Below, piece after piece: positions 13,922 to 22,353 of a stretch of 64,000 bases of DNA (positions within the stretch are counted from its first letter, which is position 1; the number at the start of each line of letters is the position of its first letter). The stretch lies in NCBI RefSeq assembly GCF_001422365.1, contig NZ_LMMT01000039.1, forward strand, positions 207,502 through 271,501, given 5' to 3'. The notes below the pieces were generated by a model that saw nothing but the letters and a program-made list of their open reading frames with translations, searched no databases and had not been told where the DNA came from. Made by a program: the position numbers and the translations under genes. Source of the stretch: Pseudorhodoferax sp. Leaf265. Lineage in GTDB: Bacteria; Pseudomonadota; Gammaproteobacteria; Burkholderiales; Burkholderiaceae_C.

Positions 13922-14821
13922 TCATGGTGTTCCCGCCCCGGGCACGTCAACCGGCGTCGCCCAGACCGCCGCCTCGCGCGCAGCCTGGCGCGCGGCTTCG
14001 TGGAAGTCCGGGGCCACGCACAGGAACAGCGTGCGCCGGTCCGGCCCGCCCAGGGTCAGCGCGAAGCAGCCCATGTTGCCGGTGGGGATCGACTGCAGGA
14101 TCTCGCCGCCCGGCGCCATGCGCACGGCGCGGTGGCCCACGGCGTCGGCGAACCAGACCGCACCCTCGGCGTCCAGCACGGCCCCGTCCGGCGCCGCCTT
14201 CAAGCTGCCCAGCACGGTGGGTACATCGGTCATCGATGGCTGCGGTCCCCACACCGCCCAGTCGCGCCGCGGGCCCAGGCCGCCGTCGGCCTGCACATCG
14301 AAGGCCGAGATGCGGTTGCCCATGGTCTCGCAGACGACCAGGGTGCGGCCGTCGGGTGTCAGCATGGCGCCGTTCGGGAAGTGCAGCCCCTCGGCCGCCA
14401 CCGACACCGTGCCGTCCGGGTCCACGCGCGCAAGCCGGGCCAGCGCCGGTGTGCCGCCGCCCATGAGGTCGAAGCCGAAGTTGCCCACGTAGGCGCGGCC
14501 CTGGCCGTCGACCACCATGTCGTTGGCATGGCCGCCGGCCACGCCCGACAGGTCGGCGTGCTGCACGAGCCGGCCGTCGGCCTCGCGCCGCAGCACGCGG
14601 CGGTCGCGCATGGAGACGACCAGCAGCCGCCCGTCCGGCAGCCAGCCCAGGCCCGAAGGCTGCTGCGGCACCGCGGCGATGGTCTCGGCCCGGCCGTCCA
14701 GGCCGACCGCAATGACGCGCTGCGTGTAGAAGTCCGACAGCCAGAGCCGGCCATCGTGCCAGCGCGGGCCCTCGAGGAAGCTGTAGCCGGCGATCAGTTC
14801 GGAAAAGCGCGGTTCTGCCAT
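13922..14821 (-). CDS. SMP-30/gluconolactonase family lactone hydrolase
   Basis: Six-bladed beta-propeller of the SMP-30/gluconolactonase/LRE family, 299 aa, cytoplasmic (no signal peptide). The start at 14821 has an ACAGGAGACCCG site directly upstream; the open frame runs further but without similarity. Family signs include YSFLEGPRWHDGRLWLSDFY near the N terminus (the metal-binding Glu of EGPRW), HANDMVVD near residue 88 and NGAMLTPDG near 150. These enzymes open sugar lactones or related esters with a divalent metal. It is divergent from a Bug receptor gene at 14967, suggesting shared use of a sugar-acid substrate, which is inference. Confidence 0.85.
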   Translation of the reverse strand: MAEPRFSELIAGYSFLEGPRWHDGRLWLSDFYTQRVIAVGLDGRAETIAAVPQQPSGLGWLPDGRLLVVSMRDRRVLRREADGRLVQHADLSGVAGGHANDMVVDGQGRAYVGNFGFDLMGGGTPALARLARVDPDGTVSVAAEGLHFPNGAMLTPDGRTLVVCETMGNRISAFDVQADGGLGPRRDWAVWGPQPSMTDVPTVLGSLKAAPDGAVLDAEGAVWFADAVGHRAVRMAPGGEILQSIPTGNMGCFALTLGGPDRRTLFLCVAPDFHEAARQAAREAAVWATPVDVPGAGTP

Positions 14822-14966
14822 CGGGTCTCCTGTTCGTGCGCGGCCGGATGCTGCCGCGGGCCGCAGCATCATAGGCAGCGCGCGCCCAGGGACATCACCG
14901 ATGCGGGCCGCTGCCATGTGGTGTTGAATGGCGCGCTTTGCATCCGCCACGATGAGAGACCCCTCC

Positions 14967-15947
14967 ATGTTCCGCCGTTCCCTGCTGGGCGCCACCGCGC
15001 TCGCTTCGCTGACCACGCTCGTGGCCCCCGTCACCGCCCAGGCCCAGGCCTGGAAGAACTTTCCCGAAAAGCCGATCAAGCTCGTCATCGCCTTCCCGGC
15101 CGGTGGCCCGACCGACATCACCATGCGCTCGCTGGCCGACAACGCGGCCAAGGTGCTGGGCCACCCCGTCATCATCGAGAACAAGCCCGGCGCCGGTGGC
15201 ACCTTGCCCGCGCAGGCCTTGCAGACCGCGCAGCCCGATGGCTACACCATCGCGCAGATCCCGCTGGGCGTGTTCCGCCTGGGCTACACCACCAAGATCA
15301 ACTGGGACCCGATCAAGGACATCAGCTACGTCATCAACGTCACGGGCTACGCCTTCGGTGTCGTGGTACCGGCCAACAGCCCGTTCAAGACCTGGGCCGA
15401 TTTCGTGGCCTATGCCAAGGCCAATCCCGGCAAGCTGACCTACGGCTCCACCGGCACGCTGACCAGCCCGCACCTGACAACCGAGATCCTGGCCCAGCAG
15501 GCCGGCATCGAGCTGCAGCACGTGCCCTACAAGGGCAGCGCCGATCTCATGCTGGCCGTGGTCAGCGGCCAGTTGATGGCGGCGGTGGACTCCACGGGCT
15601 TCGCGCCGCAGGTCGAGGCCGGCAAGCTGCGTGTGCTCAACACCTGGGGCGAGAAGCGCCTGCCCAAGTTCCCCGATGCGCCCACGCTCAAGGAGCTGGG
15701 CTACAACATCGTGCAGAACTCGCCCTTCGGCATCGGTGCACCCAAGGGCACGCCACCCGAGGTCGTCAAGCGCCTGCACGACGCCTTCAAGAAGGCCATG
15801 GAAGAACCCAGCTACGTGGCCACGCTGGCCAAGTACGACATGCTGCCCGACTACAAGAGCACGGCCGACTACACCCAGTTCGCGCAGGACACGGTGGCGC
15901 GCGAGAAGGTCGTCATCGAGAAGCTGGGGCTGGCCAAGCCGCAGTGA
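14967..15947 (+). CDS. Bug-family (TTT) tricarboxylate-type periplasmic receptor
   Basis: Substrate-binding protein of the tripartite tricarboxylate transporter (Bug) family, 326 aa from the ATG at 14967; an earlier in-frame ATG at 14952 is possible. The signal peptide runs MFRRSLLGATALASL to about residue 28 (AQAQA). The mature part begins FPEKPIKLVIAFPAGGPTD, the hallmark of the family, followed by IIENKPGAGGT and HVPYKGS motifs. Bug proteins bind organic acids. No membrane subunits (TctA/TctB) are in the window, as is common for the many orphan Bug genes of Burkholderiales. Confidence 0.88.
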   Translation: MFRRSLLGATALASLTTLVAPVTAQAQAWKNFPEKPIKLVIAFPAGGPTDITMRSLADNAAKVLGHPVIIENKPGAGGTLPAQALQTAQPDGYTIAQIPLGVFRLGYTTKINWDPIKDISYVINVTGYAFGVVVPANSPFKTWADFVAYAKANPGKLTYGSTGTLTSPHLTTEILAQQAGIELQHVPYKGSADLMLAVVSGQLMAAVDSTGFAPQVEAGKLRVLNTWGEKRLPKFPDAPTLKELGYNIVQNSPFGIGAPKGTPPEVVKRLHDAFKKAMEEPSYVATLAKYDMLPDYKSTADYTQFAQDTVAREKVVIEKLGLAKPQ

Positions 15948-15978
15948 CCGTGGTGGCCTGACGCGGCATCATCGCGTC

Positions 15979-16338
15979 ATGCCCCGTTCCGATTCTTCAG
16001 ACTGGCAGGTCGTGCACGTGCATCCGCACGCGCCGGCCAAGCCTGCGCATGGCGCGCCCTGCAACGGCTGCGGCATGTGCTGCCTGCTGGAGCCTTGTCC
16101 GCTGGGCATGCTGCTGTCGCGGCGCAGGCAGGGCGCCTGCGTCGCCGTGCGGTGGGACGATGCCCAGGGCCGCTACCTGTGCGGCGCGCTGAGCGCTCCG
16201 GCCGAGGTGCTGGGCGCGCGCTGGCTGGCGCCGCTGGCGCGGCGCTGGATCGCTGCGGGGATCGGCTGCGATGCCAGCTTCAGCATTGCCGCCGACGCCG
16301 AAGGCGTCACTCCGGCTCGATCCCCGCCGCCCGGATGA
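15979..16338 (+). CDS. Small cysteine-rich protein with CxxCxxxC-type cluster
   Basis: A 119-aa protein of unknown function. Residues about 28-41 read CNGCGMCCLLEPCPLG, and three or so further cysteines follow, a pattern similar to the YkgJ-type zinc/iron-chelating proteins. No signal peptide or membrane helix. It starts 31 bases after the Bug receptor and may be co-transcribed with it. Its last 32 bases overlap the 3' end of the convergent gene on the other strand, so the C-terminal tail (TPARSPPPG) may be poorly constrained. Not firmly assigned to a family. Confidence 0.65.
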   Translation: MPRSDSSDWQVVHVHPHAPAKPAHGAPCNGCGMCCLLEPCPLGMLLSRRRQGACVAVRWDDAQGRYLCGALSAPAEVLGARWLAPLARRWIAAGIGCDASFSIAADAEGVTPARSPPPG

Positions 16339-17272
16339 TCTTGCCCCAGCGCTCCAGTTCGCCGAGCTGGAACTTCGCGAGTTCCTCCGGCCCCATGAAC
16401 GCGGCCTCCTGTCCGGTCTTCTCGATGACCTGCTGCACTGCGGGCGCGGCCAGCGCCTCGCGCACCAGGCCGGCCAGTTGCTGCACCACCGGCGCTGGCG
16501 TGCCGGCCGGCGCGTAGAGCGCGTTCCAGTAGCCGAACTCGTAACCCGGCAGCGACTCGTTGATGGCCGGCACCTCGGGCGCCAGCGGCGAGCGCTTGGG
16601 GCTGCTCATTCCCAGGGCCCGCAGCTTGCCGGCCTTGACCTGCGGCAAGCTGGTCGTGAGGTCCACGATCATGAGGTCGATCTGCCCACCCACGAGGTCC
16701 AGCACGGCCGGAGGGTTGGCCTTGTAGGGCACGTAGTTGAACTTCGCGCCCGTGGCCTGCTGGAACAGCTCGGTCGCGATCTGCGCCGACGAGCTGCCCG
16801 AGCCGTAGTTGAGCTTGCCCGGCTGGGCCTTGGCCAGCGCCACGAGCTCGGCCACATTGTTGGCCTTGATCTGCGGGTTCACGACCAGCGCGAGGTAGCC
16901 GCGCGCCAACAACGAGACGGGCGCGAAGTCCTTGATCGGGTCGTAGGCGATCTTCTTGAGCAGGTGCGGGTTGGCCGACTGCGTGGTGTTGGTCGTCATG
17001 AACAGCGTATAGCCGTCCGGCTGGGCCTTGGCCACGTACTGCGCGGCGATGCTGCCGAAGGCGCCGGCACGGCTCTCCACCACCACGGCCTGGCCCGTGC
17101 GCTTGGTGATCTCGGCGCCCATGGCGCGCGTGAGCCCGTCGGTGGCGCTGCCCGGCGTGGAGCCGATGACGATGGTGATGGGCTTGGCCGGGAAAGCCGT
17201 TGGCTGGGCCGAGGTCAGCGGTGCAATGGCTGCCGTACAGGCGAGCGCGATCAGTGCGCGGCGAATGCGCAT
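16307..17272 (-). CDS. Bug-family (TTT) periplasmic receptor linked to a DapA-like lyase
   Basis: Second Bug/TctC-type receptor, 321 aa. The start at 17272 has GGAGA in AACGGAGACAACGCC; the frame extends upstream only into the neighbouring gene. A signal peptide of about 22 residues precedes FPAKPITIVIGSTPGSATDG, the family's N-terminal signature; the NYVPYKANPP segment is the usual ligand-loop region. It lies 38 bases downstream of the DapA-family gene in one operon, both divergent from lysR at 18332, so receptor and lyase probably act on the same acid. The ligand is unknown. Confidence 0.87.
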   Translation of the reverse strand: MRIRRALIALACTAAIAPLTSAQPTAFPAKPITIVIGSTPGSATDGLTRAMGAEITKRTGQAVVVESRAGAFGSIAAQYVAKAQPDGYTLFMTTNTTQSANPHLLKKIAYDPIKDFAPVSLLARGYLALVVNPQIKANNVAELVALAKAQPGKLNYGSGSSSAQIATELFQQATGAKFNYVPYKANPPAVLDLVGGQIDLMIVDLTTSLPQVKAGKLRALGMSSPKRSPLAPEVPAINESLPGYEFGYWNALYAPAGTPAPVVQQLAGLVREALAAPAVQQVIEKTGQEAAFMGPEELAKFQLGELERWGKIIRAAGIEPE

Positions 17273-17310
17273 GGCGTTGTCTCCGTTGAAGTGAAAGGAA
17301 TGGCGGGCGT

Positions 17311-18228
17311 TCAGCGCAGCAGGTTCCAGCCGTCCAGCAGCGCGCGCAGCTGTTGCTGCTGCTTGTCGCTGAGCGGCCAGGCCGAGGGCGGGCGCGTGGC
17401 GCCGCAGTCGTGGCCCATGAGCTGCAGCGCGCTCTTGACCACGGTCACATTGGTGCCGTTGTTCTCCTGCGCGCGCAGCTCTTCGAAGGGCAGCATCTCT
17501 TCGATCAGGCGCATGGCGAGCGGCTGGTCGGCGGCCTCGAGCGCGTTGTAGATCGCGACCGAGCGCTCGGGCAGCACGTTGATGAGGCCGGAGGTGAAGC
17601 CACGCGCGCCGACCGCGTAGAACGGCGGCGCCCAGACCTCGGCCAGACCGCCGACCCAGGCGAGCTGCCGGTCGGCCGTGCGGCGCATGGCGGCGGCCAG
17701 CACCAGCGGCGTCGGCGAGGCCCACTTGATGCCCACGACCTCGGGGACGCGGCACAGCGCCTCGATCGCATCCAGGCCGATGTTCTCGTTGCGCAGGTAC
17801 AGCACCAGCGGCAGGCCGGCGCCGGCCTCGGCGATGCGCTGCACATATGCCAGCACGCCGCGCGGCGCGACGAAGGGGTCCGGCGGCTGGTGCACCATCA
17901 GCGCATCGGCACCGGCCTGACGCGAGACGCGGGCCAGCGCGCAGGCCTCGCCCACGCTGCGGCCCACGCCGGCCAGCAGCGGCACGCGGCCGGCCACGCA
18001 GTCGGCCGCGATGGCCACGGCGCGCTCGGCCTCGGCCGGCTGCAGGCCGTAGAACTCGCTGGTGTTGCCATTGGCCACGAGCACCTGCACACCGGCCTGC
18101 ACGGCGCGGTCGACCACGGGCTTCAGCGGTGCGGCGACCACGCGGTCCTGCGCGTCGAAGGGTGTGACCAGGATGCCGGAAATGCCGTTCAGCGCCTGGC
18201 GCAGCGCGGGACCTTGGAACGAGGACAT
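17311..18228 (-). CDS. DapA/N-acetylneuraminate lyase family enzyme
   Basis: Class I aldolase-type TIM barrel of 305 aa. The Schiff-base lysine is in GIKWAS (Lys168) and the catalytic tyrosine in YLRNENI (Tyr144), with the NGNTSEFYGL segment at 53-62 matching the family's substrate loop (GTTGE in DapA). Because that loop is NGNTSE and the Tyr motif differs from YNVPxRT, this is not dihydrodipicolinate synthase itself. It looks more like a keto-acid or sugar-acid lyase/dehydratase such as 5-dehydro-4-deoxyglucarate dehydratase, but that is not proven. GGAG precedes the start. It is in an operon with a Bug receptor and divergent from a LysR regulator 103 bases away. Confidence 0.82.
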   Translation of the reverse strand: MSSFQGPALRQALNGISGILVTPFDAQDRVVAAPLKPVVDRAVQAGVQVLVANGNTSEFYGLQPAEAERAVAIAADCVAGRVPLLAGVGRSVGEACALARVSRQAGADALMVHQPPDPFVAPRGVLAYVQRIAEAGAGLPLVLYLRNENIGLDAIEALCRVPEVVGIKWASPTPLVLAAAMRRTADRQLAWVGGLAEVWAPPFYAVGARGFTSGLINVLPERSVAIYNALEAADQPLAMRLIEEMLPFEELRAQENNGTNVTVVKSALQLMGHDCGATRPPSAWPLSDKQQQQLRALLDGWNLLR

Positions 18229-18265
18229 GGAGACTCCGGGAAATGAGGGGATGGAACGGGGTGCT

Positions 18266-18295
18266 ACTCTAGAAAGCGCCTGCACCGCCGTCCAA
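18266..18295 (-). promoter_or_regulatory. Candidate promoter of the DapA-like/Bug operon
   Basis: Reading the minus strand, TTGGAC (18295-18290) and TAGAGT (18271-18266) are separated by 18 bases, a plausible sigma-70 promoter 38 bases before the DapA-like start. It sits in the 103-bp gap shared with lysR, the usual place for LysR control. No clear LysR-type T-N11-A box was picked out. Confidence 0.4.
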
Positions 18296-18331
18296 TCCAA
18301 TCTGGCGATCCCGCCATCCAAGTTCTGAATC

Positions 18332-19216
18332 GTGTTCCAGCTCTCGCAACTGCGCTGCTTCGTCGCTGTCGCCTCCGAACTGCATTTCGGCCGTGCTGCC
18401 GCGCTGCTGCACATGACGCAGCCGCCGCTCACCCGACAGATCCAACTGCTGGAGCACGAACTGGGCGTGCAACTGCTCGAACGCGCAGGCGGCACGGTGC
18501 GCCTGACGCCGGCAGGCAGCAGCTTCCTGCGCGAGGCCGAGGACATCCTGCGCCGCAGCCAGGCCGCCATGCAGGCGGCGCGCCGTGCCATGCGCGCCGA
18601 TGCCGGCACGGTCACGCTGGGTTTCATCGCGGCGGCCAGCTTCGCGCTGCTGCCGCAGGTGCTGGGCGCGATCCGTACGGCGCTGCCCGATGTGGAAGTG
18701 GTGCCGCGCGAGCTGCAGACCGTGGACCAGCTGGACGCATTGGCCGCGGGCCGCATCGACCTGGGGATCGTGCGGCCGTTCGCGCCGCGCAGCTTTGCGG
18801 CGTCCTGCATGCTGCTGCGTGAGCCGCTGCTGCTGGCTGCGCCCACGGGCCATGCGCTGGCCAGCGGCGACGCCATGGCGCTGGCGGAACTGCAGAGCCA
18901 GCCCTTCATCGCCTATTGCCCGTCGGAGACGCGCTACATCTACGAGCTCATCGCGGGCCGGCTGCGCGCCGAGGGCGTGGCGCCCGACAACGTGCTGACG
19001 CTGAGCCACACGCACTCCATTCTGGCCATGGTCGACGCGGGCTGGGGTGTGGCGCTGGTGCCGGCTTCGGCGCAGCGCCTGGGCTATGCGCGGGTGGCGT
19101 TCCGGCCGCTGCGCGACCCGGCCGGCCTGCATGCCGAACTGCACCTGGCCTGGCGCGCGCAGAGCCGCCATGTGGTGGCCGACACCGTGCGCGAGGTGCT
19201 GCAGCGCGGCGTCTAG
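18332..19216 (+). CDS. LysR-family transcriptional regulator
   Basis: LysR-type regulator of 294 aa, beginning with GTG. The N-terminal winged helix (residues 1-60) is clear: LRCFVAVASELHFGRAAALL then MTQPPLTRQIQLLEHELG. A co-inducer-binding domain of the periplasmic-binding fold fills residues about 90-290. It is transcribed divergently from the DapA-like/Bug operon with a 103-bp shared region, the standard arrangement for LysR autoregulation and operon control. The effector is probably the organic acid handled by that operon (inference). Its stop codon interleaves with that of the convergent HAD gene in the four bases CTAG. Confidence 0.9.
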   Translation: MFQLSQLRCFVAVASELHFGRAAALLHMTQPPLTRQIQLLEHELGVQLLERAGGTVRLTPAGSSFLREAEDILRRSQAAMQAARRAMRADAGTVTLGFIAAASFALLPQVLGAIRTALPDVEVVPRELQTVDQLDALAAGRIDLGIVRPFAPRSFAASCMLLREPLLLAAPTGHALASGDAMALAELQSQPFIAYCPSETRYIYELIAGRLRAEGVAPDNVLTLSHTHSILAMVDAGWGVALVPASAQRLGYARVAFRPLRDPAGLHAELHLAWRAQSRHVVADTVREVLQRGV

Positions 19217-20004
19217 GCGCGCTGGGCCAGCACCAGGCGGGCGAATTCGGCGAAGCCCGCGCCGCGCGCGCCCTGCGCCACGTAGCGCGGCAGGTGCGCC
19301 AGCTGGGGTACGAAGCGTGCGATGTTGGCCACGCCCACACTGTTGTCGAACGCCTGGAACATGCGCGCGTCATTGGTCGAGTCGCCCACATAGGCCCAAT
19401 GGGCCATCTCGGCGTCCAGGTCGCGCTGCCAGAGTTCGCGCAGGATCCAGCGCGCGCCTGCGAGCTTGTCGTGCGTGCCGAACCAACCGTTCACGTGGAT
19501 GGAGGAGACCGTGGCATGCAGGCCCGCGTTGCGCATGGTCTGCACCACCGCGTCGATCTGCGCCTGGCCCAACTGCACGAATTCGCTGTGGTCGATGGCG
19601 ATGTCGGTCTCGCGGCCGGCCGAGTCGTCGGCGCGTCGCGCGCCCGGGATGCCGTGCTCGACCTGGGCCAGCACCTGCTGCATGCGCGCGAAGTTGGCGG
19701 CCCGCGTGGCGGCGTCCTGCAGGTAGCGCTTCTCGACCAGGCCATCGGCCCCGCGCAGCAGCGCCACGGCGCCGTTCTCGGCCACGATGGCATCGACCGG
19801 CCACTGTGCCGCGAACGGCAGGCTCCAGCCGACCGAGCGGCCCGTGATGGCGACCACCGCCAAGCCTGCGGCACGCAGGTCGCCCAGTGCCTGTAGCGCG
19901 TCGGGCGTGATCGCACCCTCGGTGGTGAGCGTGTCGTCGATGTCGGTGAAGACGCCGCGCAAACCGACCGAAGCCGGCGCCGGCCAGGCCGCCAGCGGCT
20001 TCAT
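19213..20004 (-). CDS. HAD-IIB family sugar-phosphate phosphatase-like protein
   Basis: HAD-superfamily hydrolase of 263 aa with motif I FTDIDDTLTTEG near residue 20 (two catalytic Asp), motif II in ITGRS, and motif IV GDSTNDARMF near 215. The mix of GDSxND and a type IIB cap resembles mannosyl-3-phosphoglycerate or sucrose-phosphate phosphatases; the substrate is not established. The ATG overlaps the prfC stop as ATGA, so it is translationally coupled to prfC. The pairing looks positional rather than functional. Confidence 0.8.
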   Translation of the reverse strand: MKPLAAWPAPASVGLRGVFTDIDDTLTTEGAITPDALQALGDLRAAGLAVVAITGRSVGWSLPFAAQWPVDAIVAENGAVALLRGADGLVEKRYLQDAATRAANFARMQQVLAQVEHGIPGARRADDSAGRETDIAIDHSEFVQLGQAQIDAVVQTMRNAGLHATVSSIHVNGWFGTHDKLAGARWILRELWQRDLDAEMAHWAYVGDSTNDARMFQAFDNSVGVANIARFVPQLAHLPRYVAQGARGAGFAEFARLVLAQRA

Positions 20005-21629
20005 CCGGCGTTCTGCAACGCCAACCCCGCGTGCTCGCGCAGCGGATGGAAATGGATCTTCGGAAAGCGCTCCTGCGCCAGCCGCACGTCGTAGGGCGAG
20101 GTGCACAGGTAGGCCAGCGTGTCGGCCGCGTCGCGCGCCATGCGCGCGGGATAGGCGTCGACAAACTGGCGCAGCTCGGCCGGCGTGTCGGCCGTGATCC
20201 AGCGCGCGCCGGTGTATTGGCAGCCTTCGAGCCGGATGTCGGCGTCGTACTCGGTCTTCAGGCGGTGCTGCACCACTTCGAACTGCAGCTGGCCGACCGC
20301 GCCCAGGAGCATCGGGCCGCCGGCCTCGGGCTTGAAGACCTGGATCGCGCCTTCCTCGCCGAGCTGGGCCAGGCCCTGCTGCAGCTGCTTGGTACGCAGC
20401 GGGTTGCGCAGGATCACCGTCATGAACATCTCGGGCGCGAAGAAGGGCAGCCCGGTGAACTGCAGGTTCGCGCCGTCGGTGATGGTGTCGCCCAGCTGCA
20501 CGCCGCCGTGCGTGGTGAAGCCGATGATGTCGCCCGCGTAGGCCTCGTCCACGGCCTCGCGGCGCTGGCTCATGAAGGTCACCACGGAGGTGGGCCGCAG
20601 TTCCTTGGCCGTGCGCTGCACCTTGAGCTTCATGCCCGGCGTGTACTTGCCCGAGGCCATGCGCACGAAGGCGATGCGGTCGCGGTGGTTGGCGTCCATG
20701 TTGGCCTGCACCTTGAACACCACGCCGGCGAAGTCCTTGTCCTCGGGCTGGATCTCCTTGGTGACGGGCTGGCGGTTCACCAGCACGGTGCTGATGCGCT
20801 TTTGCGGCGGCGGCGCCAGGTCCACCAGCGCGTCCAGCACCTCCATCACGCCGAAGTTGTTGACGCCGGAACCGAAGAACACCGGCGTCTGCTTGCCGGC
20901 CAGGAAGGCGGCATGGTCCCAGGCCGGCGAGGCGCCTGTGGCCAGTTCCATGCTGTCCATGGCGGTGTCGAACTCGTGGCCGAAGCGGGCCTGCAGCGCA
21001 GCGCGGTCCGCGAGCGGCATGGTCTCGAAGTCCTGCGGCCGGCGCTCGCTGCCGGACTCGAACACCGTCATCGCCTGGGTGCGCAGGTTGACGATGCCGC
21101 CGAAGCTCTTGCCCTGGCCCACGGGCCAGGTCATGGGCACGCAGGGCATGCCGAGTTCGCGTTCCACCTCGTCCAGGATGTCGAGCGGCTCGCGCACCTC
21201 GCGGTCCATCTTGTTGACGAAGGTGATGATGGGCGTGTCGCGCTGGCGGCAGACCTCGATCAGCCGGCGCGTCTGCGCTTCCACGCCATTGGCCGCGTCG
21301 ATCACCATCAGCGCCGAGTCCACGGCCGTCAACACGCGGTAGGTGTCTTCGGAGAAGTCCTTGTGGCCGGGCGTGTCGAGCAGGTTGACCACGTGGTCGC
21401 GGTAGGCCATCTGCATGACCGAACTGGCCACCGAGATGCCGCGCTGCTTCTCGATCTCCATCCAGTCGGAGGTGGCGTGGCGGCTGGCCTTGCGCGCCTT
21501 GACCGAGCCGGCGATCTGGATCGCGCCCGAGAACAGCAGCAGTTTCTCGGTCAGCGTCGTTTTACCCGCGTCGGGGTGGGAAATGATGGCGAAGGTGCGG
21601 CGACGCCGGGTTTCGGAGGCGAAAGACAA
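20001..21629 (-). CDS. prfC: Peptide chain release factor 3
   Basis: GTPase that removes RF1/RF2 from the ribosome after termination; cytoplasmic, 542 aa, the usual RF3 length. G-domain motifs are HPDAGKT (18-24), the DTPGH box (near 87-91) and NKMD (near 142-145). The QRGISVASSVMQ switch region and the RF3 C-terminal domains are intact. The only start that keeps the conserved RRRTFAIISHPDAG segment is a TTG at 21629; no strong ribosome binding site is seen, only GGAA about 10 bases upstream. That weak initiation may keep expression low. The downstream HAD gene overlaps its stop. Confidence 0.95.
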   Translation of the reverse strand: MSFASETRRRRTFAIISHPDAGKTTLTEKLLLFSGAIQIAGSVKARKASRHATSDWMEIEKQRGISVASSVMQMAYRDHVVNLLDTPGHKDFSEDTYRVLTAVDSALMVIDAANGVEAQTRRLIEVCRQRDTPIITFVNKMDREVREPLDILDEVERELGMPCVPMTWPVGQGKSFGGIVNLRTQAMTVFESGSERRPQDFETMPLADRAALQARFGHEFDTAMDSMELATGASPAWDHAAFLAGKQTPVFFGSGVNNFGVMEVLDALVDLAPPPQKRISTVLVNRQPVTKEIQPEDKDFAGVVFKVQANMDANHRDRIAFVRMASGKYTPGMKLKVQRTAKELRPTSVVTFMSQRREAVDEAYAGDIIGFTTHGGVQLGDTITDGANLQFTGLPFFAPEMFMTVILRNPLRTKQLQQGLAQLGEEGAIQVFKPEAGGPMLLGAVGQLQFEVVQHRLKTEYDADIRLEGCQYTGARWITADTPAELRQFVDAYPARMARDAADTLAYLCTSPYDVRLAQERFPKIHFHPLREHAGLALQNAG

Positions 21630-21707
21630 AGCGCGGTTCCAGGTGAGGGGGCGGGCGGCGCGGCAGGGGCGCGGCCGGGAAAACCGCTATTTTCGGGCAA
21701 ACCCGGA

Positions 21708-22007
21708 TCAGCGCGGGCAGCGGCCGTCGACGGGCATGGAGCCGTCGCGGCATTCGGTCAGGATGGGCGCGCTGCTGCGGGGTGGGGCATCGCCCTGCAC
21801 GTAGACGATCTTCCTGCTGCCCATGGCGCAGCTGCCGACCACCTGGCCCGGCGCGCTCTGCGCGGCGTCCACCACGGTGACCACGGGATTGGCGATGCCG
21901 CCCGTGCGGATGCGCGCCTCGATGCCGCTGCGGATGGCTTCGCAGTTGTCGGCGGCGTGGGCGCTGCCGGCGAGCAGGCAGAGCAGGGGGATCGGCCAGG
22001 GTTTCAT
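21708..22007 (-). CDS. Small secreted DUF1161-like protein
   Basis: A 99-aa periplasmic protein with a clean signal peptide (MKPWPIPLLCLLAGSAHA). The mature part has CEAIRSGIEARIRTGGI, then VVTVVDA, GQVVGSCAMGSRKIVY: this two-cysteine pattern fits DUF1161, a family with no known role. A Cys pair also lies near the C terminus (ECRDGSMPVDGRC). Its start is only 25 bases from the divergent MliC-like gene, so the two must share overlapping promoters or be expressed from within each other. Confidence 0.75.
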   Translation of the reverse strand: MKPWPIPLLCLLAGSAHAADNCEAIRSGIEARIRTGGIANPVVTVVDAAQSAPGQVVGSCAMGSRKIVYVQGDAPPRSSAPILTECRDGSMPVDGRCPR

Positions 22008-22032
22008 TGTGGCGAGTGTCGCAGCTGCAAGA

Positions 22033-22353
22033 ATGCCTCGCGTGACGAACGTTTCGATGCTGCGCCAAGCCGCCTTGCCCTGCCTGCTGGCCGCGCTCTC
22101 GGCCTGTACGCCGGTGCGTGCGCCCCTGGTGGCCTACACCTGCGAGGGCGGTGTGCGGCTGGACGTGCGTTTCGAGCGCAACCATGCACTGTTGAGCCTG
22201 CCCGGCGGCGGCGAGGCGCGGCTGGCGCAGCAGGCCAGCGGCTCGGGCTTCTGGTACGCAGGCGCCGGCCACCAGCTGCGCGGCAGGGGCCAGGCCCTGC
22301 AGTGGACGGTGGGCCAGGCCCAACCGCTGGCCTGTCTTGTGGTCGGCCCCTGA
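22033..22353 (+). CDS. MliC-like lysozyme-inhibitor lipoprotein
   Basis: Predicted lipoprotein of about 106 aa: after a hydrophobic stretch the lipobox LSAC places the lipidated Cys at residue 25. The mature domain reads YTCEGGVRLDVRF, then ARLAQQASGSGFWYAG and QPLACLV, matching the MliC/PliC fold that blocks c-type lysozyme; the two cysteines would form its disulphide. The start at 22033 is tentative; an internal ATG at 22057 is an alternative, and neither has a strong ribosome binding site. The stop abuts the stop of the convergent iclR-type gene. Confidence 0.75.
   Translation: MPRVTNVSMLRQAALPCLLAALSACTPVRAPLVAYTCEGGVRLDVRFERNHALLSLPGGGEARLAQQASGSGFWYAGAGHQLRGRGQALQWTVGQAQPLACLVVGP

Noticed and set aside
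17311..18228. dapA (lysine biosynthesis)
   Set aside because: The substrate loop and catalytic Tyr motif differ from DapA, and the gene is paired with a Bug receptor and a LysR regulator, pointing to catabolism.
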